From contig JAWKJY010000001.1 in assembly GCA_041393535.1 (NCBI GenBank), positions 434,001 to 498,000 of the forward strand: a DNA stretch of 64,000 nt. Direction: 5' to 3'. Made by a program: the position numbers and the translations under genes. The notes under the pieces are model-generated. The model was not told the origin of the DNA, did not search any database, and worked only from the letters and a program-made list of their open reading frames with translations. Each line of letters starts with the position of its first letter. Position 1 is the first letter of the stretch. This DNA is from JAWKJY01 sp041393535. GTDB lineage: Bacteria > Actinomycetota > Thermoleophilia > Gaiellales > Gaiellaceae. Shown piece by piece: positions 56,757-64,000 of the stretch.

Positions 56757-56930
56757 GCGGCGGAAGTCGTCGCCACCCTCGACGAGGACACCTACGCCCT
56801 CCGCGCCTCCGACGGGAAGATCGTTTGGCATCTCGGCATCGGAGAGTACTCCCCGGTGATCGCCACCCGAGACCGCTACTACATGGCGCTGAACGGAATC
56901 CTCACGGCGTATCAAGGGCGGAGTTCCTGA
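56757..56930 (+). pseudogene. C-terminal remnant of a PQQ-like beta-propeller protein
   Basis: A frame ending at 56930 reads L-D-E-D-T-Y-A-L-R-A-S-D-G-K-I-V-W, then S-P-V-I-A and L-N-G-I-L-T-A-Y-Q. These are typical blades of PQQ/BamB-like propellers. There is no start and the upstream sequence is unrelated, so only the last one or two blades remain. Confidence 0.5.
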
Positions 56931-57438
56931 TGGCCGATGCCGAAGGCAAGCGGACGGAGAATGGCCGGCGACGGCCAGCTCGCGTCGTTCGCATCACCGC
57001 GTTCGCGGCCACACCTACCGCCAGGACGGCCTCGACTGCGTGGCAGACCGGCGACCCGCGAAACCCCGTGAGCGTTCGTTAGCCGACCCCGCGGCCGGGC
57101 TGGCCCCGGTGGTGTCGGCGAAGGCCTGGCACGGCAACCTGGGCGGCCGCACGCTGGCACCGGGTGCCGCGTCCGATCGACGATGGCTGGGTGCGACAAC
57201 GACCAGTGGATCCTCCTGCCACCGATCCCGCAGCCGTGATCGAGGGCTGGTGCTGGCGACACGCCGCTCGCCCTCGCGGCGCGCCTCCTGCACGCCGCGG
57301 GCATCGGGCATGCTCGGAGGTCGCCGGGCCCGCCGTGAGCCCCCGCTGCCCCCGCCGCTCGGGCTCCGCCGGGGGTCCGCGGCGAGACGGTCGAGTGGAG
57401 CCGCAGCGGGATCAACTCTATTTAGGTAGACTTGTCCC
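56931..57438. other. Intergenic stretch with no recognised gene
   Basis: Only short frames without domain or ribosome site are found. The last 30 bp before the PadR gene are AT-richer (CTATTTAGGTAGACTTG) and probably hold its promoter. Confidence 0.4.
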
Positions 57439-57744
57439 GTGAGGTTCCGCGCTCACTCGCCGCAGACGACGCTCGTGCTGGCCGCGCTCGCCGCTCGCGT
57501 GGACGACTGGCGCTACGGCTACGACCTGATCCGCGAGACGGGGATCGCGGCCGGCACGCTCTACCCGATCCTGATCCGCCTCGCCGAGCGCGGGCTGCTC
57601 GAGACCAGCTGGTCGGACGAACGCGAACGCGGCCCACGTCGCCACCTCTACCGGCTCACCGCCACCGGGGCCGTCGAAGCCGCCCGGATCCCAGGCACCG
57701 CCACGCCGGCAACCGCGGTACGACTCCAGGGGCGATCGGCATGA
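57439..57744 (+). CDS. PadR-family transcriptional regulator
   Basis: A 101-residue winged-helix protein: Y-G-Y-D-L-I-R-E-T-G-I-A-A-G-T-L-Y-P-I-L near residues 28-47 and L-E-T-S-W-S-D-E-R, then R-R-H-L-Y-R-L-T, are PadR signatures. It overlaps the next gene by 4 bp, the usual layout of a PadR regulator and the membrane protein it controls. Confidence 0.85.
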   Translation: MRFRAHSPQTTLVLAALAARVDDWRYGYDLIRETGIAAGTLYPILIRLAERGLLETSWSDERERGPRRHLYRLTATGAVEAARIPGTATPATAVRLQGRSA

Positions 57745-58268
57745 CACCCAGCGACCGGGTCGCGCGTTGGCTAGTCGACCACGCCGCCTCCTGGCTCGAG
57801 CACGGCCACCCCGACTGGGCGCAGGCGCTCAGAGCCGAGATCGACGCCGTGCCGCCCGGCCAGCGCCTCCGCGTCGCCGCTGGCATGCTCGCAGCCGCCG
57901 CGCGCCTGAGCCGTCCGCGGCCGCTCACGATGCTCACCCTCGCAGCCGGGATCGCGGCCGTCGTCGCCGCCGACCAGAGCAGCGCAGAGGCCGCCAACCA
58001 GGTCACCATGCTCGCCCTGCTCGCCGCCTCTGCGATCACGGGCGCCCGAGCAGGCCGAGCCTGGCCCCTCCCAGCCGTCCTGATCGGCGCCAGCATCCCC
58101 GTCGCCCACCTCCTCGCCATCGCCAGCGGCCACCCGGCCGCGTTTCCCCAGCACCCGGCTGGCTACACGGGCGCGCTCTCCCTCTTCGTGCTGATCGTGC
58201 CCGCTGCGATCGCCGCCCTCGTCGGCTCCCACCTCGCCCGGAGAGCCCGCCCGCCCCGCACCCCGTAG
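57741..58268 (+). CDS. Membrane protein cotranscribed with PadR
   Basis: A 175-residue protein with a soluble N-terminal part (W-L-E-H-G-H-P-D-W-A-Q-A-L-R-A-E) and about three or four membrane segments in the C-terminal two thirds. ATGA overlap with padR. Proteins of this plan often follow PadR genes; their role is not known. Confidence 0.65.
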   Translation: MTPSDRVARWLVDHAASWLEHGHPDWAQALRAEIDAVPPGQRLRVAAGMLAAAARLSRPRPLTMLTLAAGIAAVVAADQSSAEAANQVTMLALLAASAITGARAGRAWPLPAVLIGASIPVAHLLAIASGHPAAFPQHPAGYTGALSLFVLIVPAAIAALVGSHLARRARPPRTP

Positions 58269-58602
58269 CCCGCCTTCCGCGGACCGGCAGGCCCAGAGCC
58301 GGCTCCAGGCCGGCTCCAGGCCGGACCTCAGCGCACAGGAGCTCGCGCTCATGACCCACGCAACGGCCCCAGTAGTCAACTCGGACGACGACCTGGTCCG
58401 TCCCGGGTTTCGTGTCGTCCGGTTTAGTTGGTCTTCGTTGTGGGGTTTCCGATCGCAGCCGCCGTTCGGAAGGCGATCGGGAAGACCGACGCGGCCAGAT
58501 CGCGATTCACCTCCAGCAGCGTCTCAGCGGACTTCAGATTGCACGGGCAGATTGCAGCCGCTGCCACCGGCACCGAATCGCCGCGGAAGCGTCCTCATCG
58601 AC
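58269..58602. other. Intergenic stretch with no recognised gene
   Basis: About 330 bp between the membrane protein and the toxin-antitoxin promoter. A direct repeat of GGCCGGCTCCA occurs at 58298-58318. No supported coding frame. Confidence 0.35.
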
Positions 58603-58614
58603 GCATCATGATGC
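58603..58614. promoter_or_regulatory. Palindrome at the toxin-antitoxin promoter
   Basis: A perfect 12-bp palindrome GCATCATGATGC lies 4 bp upstream of the first possible antitoxin ATG (58619), and a related GCAGATGATGC follows. Position fits an autoregulatory site for a ribbon-helix-helix antitoxin. Confidence 0.45.
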
Positions 58615-58618
58615 TACG

Positions 58619-58858
58619 ATGCAGATGATGCCGAGGGTGCGGACGACGTTGACGATCGATGAGGACGTGCTCCGCGCGGTGAAGGTGCGCGGGGCGCGGA
58701 CGGGCAAGGGCGACAGCGAGGTGATCGAGGAGGCGTTGCGGCGAGAGCTCGGCTTCGACCTGCTCGAGCGGCTCTGGCAGCGCAACGACCTCGGCGAGGA
58801 CGAGGCGCTCGCGCTGGCCGTCGAGGCGCAGCACAAGACGCGTCCGCGTCGGCGCTGA
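58619..58858 (+). CDS. Ribbon-helix-helix antitoxin (VapB-like)
   Basis: A protein of about 76-79 residues: V-R-T-T-L-T-I-D-E-D-V-L-R-A-V-K, then G-K-G-D-S-E-V-I-E-E-A-L-R-R-E-L-G is a ribbon-helix-helix domain. Three nearby ATGs (58619, 58625, 58628) are possible starts. It is directly followed by the PIN toxin gene. Confidence 0.8.
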   Translation: MQMMPRVRTTLTIDEDVLRAVKVRGARTGKGDSEVIEEALRRELGFDLLERLWQRNDLGEDEALALAVEAQHKTRPRRR

Positions 58859-59263
58859 GTGCGCGCGGTTCTCGACCCGAACGTCCTGATCGCGGCGCTG
58901 CTCTCCCGCAGCGGCCCGCCCGGTCAGCTCCTCGCGCGCTGGCTCGCCGGAGCGTTCGAGCTGGTCGTCTCGGAGTTGCTGTTGGCCGAGCTGGAGCGAG
59001 CGCTCGCCTATTCGAAGCTGCGCGCACGTGTCCCGCCCGAGGAGGCAGCCGCGTTCGTCTCCGTGCTCGCCTCGGCGGCGGTCCTCGTTTCCGACCCGGC
59101 CGTGTTCCCTCTCCGCTCCGCCGACCCAGGCGACGACTACCTGCTCGCGCTCGCCGAGACGGCCCGAGCCGTGCTCGTCTCCGGCGACCGCCACCTGCTC
59201 GAGCTCGCCGACGACCTACCGATCCGAACCGCACGAGCATTCCTCGAGACGCTCGAACCCTGA
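58859..59263 (+). CDS. PIN-domain toxin (VapC-like)
   Basis: A 134-residue PIN-domain RNase: V-L-D-P-N-V-L-I-A-A-L-L (first Asp near 6), L-L-A-E-L-E-R-A-L (Glu near 45) and A-D-P-G-D-D-Y-L-L-A-L-A (Asp near 86-88) give the acidic triad. Starts with GTG right after the antitoxin stop. Of the PIN type that starts N-V-L-I-A-A-L (COG1569). Lies 60 bp left of repeat copy 3. Confidence 0.85.
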   Translation: MRAVLDPNVLIAALLSRSGPPGQLLARWLAGAFELVVSELLLAELERALAYSKLRARVPPEEAAAFVSVLASAAVLVSDPAVFPLRSADPGDDYLLALAETARAVLVSGDRHLLELADDLPIRTARAFLETLEP

Positions 59264-59325
59264 GCGCAAGACCGGCGCGACGCCAGGGAACGGTCGCGTC
59301 CGCGACCATCCGTTTCCACGCCTAG

Positions 59326-59592
59326 CCGGTCTTCTGGACTGACGAGGTCGGCCCGTCTCGGAGAGCTCGTGTTGACGGCGCGTTCGCCCGAACTAGTTGG
59401 CAATTCAGGAAACGATCGCCGACGCGACGCGCTCGTCGATTTCGCCGTAGTGCAGGTATTTCGTGACGGAGCGGCGAGGGAGTCGAACCCTCCAAACGTG
59501 GGGTTGCCACGTCGGGCCGATTTTGAAGGCGGCAGTGGAAGTTGGCTGTTTGCAGGCATTTCTTGAGCGGCTCGCCAAGGTGTTCGCCAGCG
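59326..59592 (-). repeat. ~267-bp direct repeat copy 3 with tRNA(Sec)-like 3' half (putative att scar)
   Basis: Third copy, same orientation and length. The identical 65-bp core is 59465-59529. It bounds the nitrate/UbiD island on the right. The DISARM-like genes begin just beyond it. No integrase gene is seen near any copy. Confidence 0.7.
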
Positions 59593-59635
59593 AGTCCCGT
59601 GTGTCTCCTCCGAGCATTAGCGCACCAGTGAGATG

Positions 59636-60068
59636 TCAGCTGATCGAGTAGTCGTCGTGATGGGTGATGCTGGCCAGTTCGACCGTGCCGTCCGGGAGTC
59701 GCCAGTAGTGGAGGCGGCGGGCGGCGGGGGTGCCTGCCTGGAGGTTGGCGCGGTAGGCCTTGGCGCCGTCTGCGCGGGTGCGTAGGGGTGACCCGCCTGC
59801 TCCACCGGTGCGCAGGGCTTGGTGCTCGAGGCTTGGGATGGTCGGCGCGCGGTCACAGGCGACGTGGGCGCAGACGACGCGTTCGCGGCTGACTCCTTGG
59901 GTGTGTGCGAGTGAGTCGAGGAAGGCATCCCGCGCGCACGCGAAGGGCGTGCGGGTCCATGCCCCCGTAAGGCACCTCCGCCCTGGCCACGACTCCCGAC
60001 ATCGCGTAGGCTCGGGTCTTGAACGGCAGGTTGCAGAGAGGGCAGGGGATCGACGGATGATGCGGCAC
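59636..60068 (-). pseudogene. Small protein with zinc-ribbon-like start, frameshifted
   Basis: A GTG at 60068 opens with P-H-H-P-S-I-P-C-P-L-C-N-L-P-F (CxxC). Later R-E-R-V-V-C-A-H-V-A-C-D-R and a tail H-H-D-D-Y-S-I-S lie in another frame. The change is near 59930 and fits two missing bases or one extra. No family is recognised. It diverges from drmD. Confidence 0.4.
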
Positions 60069-60135
60069 GCAAGGGGCGGGTGTCGGGGTTTCGCCGGAGT
60101 ATGCGGTCGGACCTCGGCGGGGTCGCGATAGCCGC

Positions 60136-63100
60136 GTGGCGACGCTCGAGGACATGACCCCGGGTACCCGCGTGCGCGGTGTGCTGCCCGACCGGGTGGT
60201 CGAGGTGGTGCAGGCCGAGTGGCACGGGACTGCAGCTCTCACGCTCACCTATCGGGACGACGCGGGCCGGCTCGATCACGAGCTGCTCTACCGCGACGAC
60301 GAGGCGCGTCTCGCCGTGGAGGCGCTGGGCAGAGCCTGGAGCTTCGATGCCGACGGACATCTGTTCCGTCTCGCTTCTGAGGCGCTGCGCATCCGCCTCG
60401 CGCACCTCTTCGACCCGTACCTTGCTGTGCACACGTCGAACCTCGACCCGCTGCCCCACCAGATCCGCGCCGTCTACGGCGAGCTGCTCCCCCGACAGCC
60501 GCTGCGCTTCGTCCTCGCCGACGACCCGGGCGCCGGCAAGACGATCATGGCCGGTCTGCTGATCAAAGAGCTGATCGTCCGCGGCGACCTGAGGCGCTGC
60601 CTGATCGTGCCGCCGGGCAGCCTCGTCGAGCAGTGGCAGGACGAGCTGGCGCAGAAGCTCGGCCTCGAGTTTGAGATCATCACGCGCGACTCGATCGAGG
60701 CGTCGCGCACGGGCAACCCGTTCGAGGAGAAGAACCTCGTGCTGGCACGCCTCGACCAGCTCTCGCGCAGCGAGGAGATCCAGGAGAAGCTGAAGGCCAC
60801 CGACTGGGACCTGATCGTCGTGGACGAGGCGCACAAGATGTCGGCGCACTTCTTCGGAAATGAGGTCAAGAAGACCAGGCGCTACCAACTTGGTGAGCTG
60901 CTCGGCGGCATCACGCGCCACCTGTTGCTGATGACAGCGACTCCGCACAGCGGCAAGCCGGAGGACTTCCAGCTGTTCATGGCGCTCGTCGACGCCGACC
61001 GCTTCGAGGGCAAGCCGCGCGACACCTCCGGGATTGTCGACGCGCAGGGCCTGATGCGCCGGATGGTCAAGGAGGAGCTCCTCACCTTCGAGGGCAAGCC
61101 GCTCTTCCCGGAGCGGCGCGCCTACACCGTCTCGTACCCGCTCTCCGACGCGGAGGCCGTCCTCTACGCGAAGGTCACCGAGTATGTGCGCGGGGAGATG
61201 AATCGCGCCGAGAAGCTGAAGAACGAGGGCGAGGGCTGCCGCGGCAACGTCGTCGGCTTCGCCCTCACCGTGCTGCAGCGCCGTCTCGCCTCCTCGCCGG
61301 AGGCGATCTATCAGTCGCTAAGTCGGCGGCGGAAGCGCCTGGAGACGAAGCTCAACGAGGAGCGCATCGGCCGGCGCGCTGCCGCAGTCACGGGGCTCGA
61401 CGTCACCGGCGACTTCGACACGCCCGAGGACGTCGACGATCTCCCCGAGGGGGAGCTCGAGGATCTTGAGGAGGCGGTCGTCGACGAGGCCTCTGCGGCG
61501 AGCACGATTGCCGAACTTGAGTACGAGATCGAGACGCTCAAGCAGCTCGAGGTGCTCGCCGAGCGGGTCCGCCGCTCCGGCACCGACGCGAAGTGGGCGC
61601 GGATGAACGAGCTGCTCCAGAACACCAACGACGAGATGTTCGATGCGGCCGGAAAGCGTCGCAAGCTGATCATCTTCTCCGAGCACCGCGACACGCTCAA
61701 CTACCTCGCGGAGAAGATCTCGAACCTGCTCGGCCGCGACGCGGTGCGCGTGATCCACGGCGGCATGCGCCGCGACGACCGCCGCGCTGCGCAGGAGGAC
61801 TTCCGTCAAGATCCCGACGTCCTGATGCTGATTGCGACCGACGCCGCCGGCGAGGGCGTGAACCTCCAGCGCGCGCACCTGCTCGTCAACTACGACCTGC
61901 CGTGGAACCCGAACCGGATCGAGCAGCGCTTCGGCCGCATCCACCGGATCGGCCAGCCCGAGGTCTGCCACATGTGGAACCTCGTCGCCGCCGAGACCCG
62001 CGAAGGCGACGTCTTCGAACGGCTGCTGACGAAGCTCGCCGAGCAGTCGCTCGCGCTCGGCGGCAAGGTCTTCGACGTCCTCGGCGACGACATCTTCGAA
62101 GGTACTTCGCTACGTGACATGCTCATCGAGGCAGTCCGCTACGGCGATCAGCCGGACGTCCGCGCTCGGCTCGACCAGATCATCGATGCCGCCGTCGGCG
62201 AGAAGCTGCGCGCCGCCCTCTCTGAGCGAGCGCTGCTCACCGAGACGATGAGCGCGACCGATGTCGAGGAGATCCGGGAGCGGATGGAGGAGGCGGAGGC
62301 ACGTAAACTGCAGCCGCACTTCATCCGCTCGTTCTTCCTCGAGGCGTTCAAGCACCTCGGCGGCCAGATCGCCCGCCGCGAGCCCGGCCGCTACGAGATC
62401 ACCCGCGTGCCTGCCGAGATTCGCAACCGCGGCCGCGCCCTCGCGCCCACCGTCCCCGTCGTCGACAAGTACGCGCGCGTCACCTTCGAGAAGGCACAGG
62501 TCGCGCCGATCGGGCAGCCCAGGGCGCAGCTGCTCGCACCCGGTCACCCGCTGCTCGACGCTGTCGTCGACATGACGCTTGAGCGCTATCGCACTCTCCT
62601 GAAGAGCGGCACGATTCTCGTCGCCGACGCCGATGACTCCGAGGATGCGCGCGCCCTCGTCTACATCGAGCACGCGATCCAGAACGCGCGCACGCTCCAC
62701 GACGGGCAGCGCCAGGTCGTGTCGAAGCGCTTGCAGTTCGTGGAGTTGACGCAGGACTGGGAGGCACGCCCCGCCGGCTACGCGCCCTACCTCGACTACC
62801 GGCCGATCGAGGCAGACGAGCTAGCCCTCGTCAGTCCAGTCGTACAGGTGGACTGGCTCGACCGAAGCCTTGAAGCCGCCGGCATCGACTACGCCGTACT
62901 GCACACCGTTCCCGAGCATGTCGAGAGCGTCCGCGAGACCACGGTCGAACGAGTTGAGCTGACGAGGGCCGCGGTGCAGAAGCGGCTCGCCCACGAGATC
63001 AACTACTGGGACAACCGGGCCGAGCAGCTCAAGCTCCAGGAGCAGGCTGGCAAGCAGCCACGTGGGGGCCTCAACTCGGGTCGGGCACGGCAGCGCGCCG

Positions 63101-63651
63101 ACGACCTGGCCGCGCGGCTCAAACGCAGGCTGCTGGAACTCGAGGAGGAGGGCCGGATCTCGCCGATGCCACCCAACGTCCTCGGCGGGGCGCTCGTCAT
63201 CCCCCGTGGGCAGCTCGAGCGCCTGCGCGGCCAGCGCGCCCTCGCTGCCGGCAAGCACGCCCGCGAGACCGAGCGCGTCGAGCGCATCGCTGTCGACGCC
63301 GTTCTCGCCGCCGAGACGGCACTCGGCCGGCGGCCACGCGAGATGCCGCACAACAACCCTGGCTACGACATACAGTCCCGGCCGGTCAACGGCGGCGACC
63401 TGCTCTTCATCGAGGTCAAGGGCCGCGTCGCCGGCGCAGAGGAGTTCACCGTCACCAAGAACGAGATCCTCACCGGGCTCAACAAGCCCGTCCATTTTAT
63501 CCTCGCCCTCGTCCAAGTGAACGACGACGACTCGACGCGCCTCCGCTACGTTTCGCGACCGTTCGAGGGCACCGAGGAGATGTACTTCAACGTCACGAGC
63601 GTGAACTACCGCTGGGACGAGCTGTTCGCCCGGGGAGGGGCACCTGCATGA
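60136..63651 (+). CDS. drmD: SNF2-family helicase DrmD of a DISARM-type defence system
   Basis: A 1171-residue SNF2-like ATPase. Walker A is D-P-G-A-G-K-T-I-M-A-G near 132, the DEAH box V-D-E-A-H-K near 231, and motif VI R-F-G-R-I-H-R-I-G-Q near 602. The C-terminus has N-N-P-G-Y-D-I and L-L-F-I-E-V-K-G-R (about 1075-1100), a DUF3883-type nuclease-like fold. Followed by a DUF1156 methylase, the order expected in class 1 DISARM (drmD, drmMI, drmA, drmB, drmC). The rest lies beyond the window. Confidence 0.82.
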   Translation: MATLEDMTPGTRVRGVLPDRVVEVVQAEWHGTAALTLTYRDDAGRLDHELLYRDDEARLAVEALGRAWSFDADGHLFRLASEALRIRLAHLFDPYLAVHTSNLDPLPHQIRAVYGELLPRQPLRFVLADDPGAGKTIMAGLLIKELIVRGDLRRCLIVPPGSLVEQWQDELAQKLGLEFEIITRDSIEASRTGNPFEEKNLVLARLDQLSRSEEIQEKLKATDWDLIVVDEAHKMSAHFFGNEVKKTRRYQLGELLGGITRHLLLMTATPHSGKPEDFQLFMALVDADRFEGKPRDTSGIVDAQGLMRRMVKEELLTFEGKPLFPERRAYTVSYPLSDAEAVLYAKVTEYVRGEMNRAEKLKNEGEGCRGNVVGFALTVLQRRLASSPEAIYQSLSRRRKRLETKLNEERIGRRAAAVTGLDVTGDFDTPEDVDDLPEGELEDLEEAVVDEASAASTIAELEYEIETLKQLEVLAERVRRSGTDAKWARMNELLQNTNDEMFDAAGKRRKLIIFSEHRDTLNYLAEKISNLLGRDAVRVIHGGMRRDDRRAAQEDFRQDPDVLMLIATDAAGEGVNLQRAHLLVNYDLPWNPNRIEQRFGRIHRIGQPEVCHMWNLVAAETREGDVFERLLTKLAEQSLALGGKVFDVLGDDIFEGTSLRDMLIEAVRYGDQPDVRARLDQIIDAAVGEKLRAALSERALLTETMSATDVEEIRERMEEAEARKLQPHFIRSFFLEAFKHLGGQIARREPGRYEITRVPAEIRNRGRALAPTVPVVDKYARVTFEKAQVAPIGQPRAQLLAPGHPLLDAVVDMTLERYRTLLKSGTILVADADDSEDARALVYIEHAIQNARTLHDGQRQVVSKRLQFVELTQDWEARPAGYAPYLDYRPIEADELALVSPVVQVDWLDRSLEAAGIDYAVLHTVPEHVESVRETTVERVELTRAAVQKRLAHEINYWDNRAEQLKLQEQAGKQPRGGLNSGRARQRADDLAARLKRRLLELEEEGRISPMPPNVLGGALVIPRGQLERLRGQRALAAGKHARETERVERIAVDAVLAAETALGRRPREMPHNNPGYDIQSRPVNGGDLLFIEVKGRVAGAEEFTVTKNEILTGLNKPVHFILALVQVNDDDSTRLRYVSRPFEGTEEMYFNVTSVNYRWDELFARGGAPA

Positions 63652-63683
63652 CGATCGACTCGGCTCCGGGTCTGACCGCATGA
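63648..63683 (+). CDS. Mini-ORF bridging drmD and drmMI
   Basis: An 11-codon frame, MTIDSAPGLTA, whose ATG overlaps the drmD stop and whose stop overlaps the drmMI ATG (ATGA at both ends). It may couple translation of the two genes. There is no evidence the peptide itself matters. Confidence 0.3.
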   Translation: MTIDSAPGLTA

Positions 63684-64000
63684 GCGCCGTCAAGACGCGT
63701 ACGAAGCTGATCGAGGTCGCGCTCCCGCTCGACGCGATCAACGTCGCTTCCGCACGCGAGAAGTCGATCCGGCACGGCCATCCGTCGACACTGCACCTCT
63801 GGTGGGCGCGACGCCCGTTGGCAGCGGCACGGGCGGTGATCTTTGCGCAGATGGTCGACGATCCTTCCGCTTGTCCCGAGCTATTTCCTACCGAAAAGGC
63901 TCAGGAGAAGGAGCGCCAGCGCTTGTTCCGCATCATCGATGACCTGGTGCTCTGGGAGAACACGACCAACGAGACGGTGCTGCAGGCCGCCCGCGACGAG
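63680..64000 (+). CDS. drmMI: DUF1156 adenine-specific DNA methylase DrmMI (start only)
   Basis: The first 107 codons are open to the right edge. The sequence E-V-A-L-P-L-D-A-I-N-V-A-S-A-R-E-K, then H-P-S-T-L-H-L-W-W-A-R-R-P-L is the DUF1156 signature of DISARM N6-adenine methylases. The catalytic domain lies outside the window. Confidence 0.85.
   Translation, partial: MSAVKTRTKLIEVALPLDAINVASAREKSIRHGHPSTLHLWWARRPLAAARAVIFAQMVDDPSACPELFPTEKAQEKERQRLFRIIDDLVLWENTTNETVLQAARDE

Noticed and set aside
59617..60948. Long minus-strand frame opposite the start of drmD
   Set aside because: It runs antisense through conserved helicase motifs of drmD; only the 59636-60068 part has a plausible protein, in other frames.

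Overview
The window is GC-rich (roughly 70 %) with G/C-ending codons, frequent GTG starts and genes that overlap by 4 bp. Gene content (UbiD/UbiX, NarGHJI, PadR, protoglobin, DISARM-type defence, HyuA/HyuB) suits an actinobacterium of the Thermoleophilia (Gaiellales/Solirubrobacterales) type. This placement is inferred from style and content; no rRNA or complete tRNA gene is present.

Region 1 (1-17.3 kb, + strand) is one long catabolic operon. It holds two cupins, an AllA-type lyase, a sugar-type ABC transporter (binding lipoprotein, duplicated ATPase, permease), two HyuA/HyuB hydantoinase/oxoprolinase pairs, a nitrilase-family amidase, LeuC/LeuD-like dehydratase subunits, a PEP-mutase/isocitrate-lyase-family lyase and a SnoaL-like protein. 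Together they suggest uptake and stepwise opening of a cyclic imide or amide, release of ammonia, hydration of an unsaturated dicarboxylate and aldol-type cleavage.

Region 2 (17.3-25.1 kb) is an accessory segment. It has an orphan ribbon-helix-helix antitoxin, an MNT-HEPN toxin-antitoxin pair, a serine-hydrolase/membrane-protein/two-component operon and a complete IS3-family element. It lies between copies 1 and 2 of a ~267-bp direct repeat. A third copy lies at 59.3-59.6 kb. All three share an identical 65-bp core that looks like the 3' half of a selenocysteine-type tRNA, so they are probably attachment-site scars of integrated elements.

Region 3 (25.1-59.3 kb, between copies 2 and 3) is an anaerobic respiration island. 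It starts with a redoxin-protoglobin-MarR operon behind a perfect palindromic operator. A nitric-oxide/haem cluster follows (PAS chemosensor, NnrS-like membrane proteins, DUF2249, haem-type radical SAM enzyme, YtfE), then PAS-LuxR and two SufR-like regulators. The nitrate operon is narK1-narK2-cytochrome c-narGHJI-GTPase-DGC protein. Converging on it is a UbiD operon: two different UbiD enzymes, UbiX, an Mrp-type ATPase and three small proteins that look related to one another. The nitrate and UbiD operons share TTGACCA/TGGTCAA operator elements, so they are probably one regulon. A second PAS-LuxR gene, a PadR pair and a RHH/PIN toxin-antitoxin module close the island.

Region 4 (59.6-64 kb) begins what looks like a class 1 DISARM defence locus: the SNF2 helicase DrmD and the start of the DUF1156 methylase DrmMI, cut by the window edge.

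Many genes between 4 and 37 kb, and one at 60 kb, are split by frameshifts. Most fit loss of a single base. The 37.8-56.6 kb nitrate/UbiD block has none. Sequencing or assembly error is at least as likely as real decay, so broken genes are given as full spans with the break positions stated.
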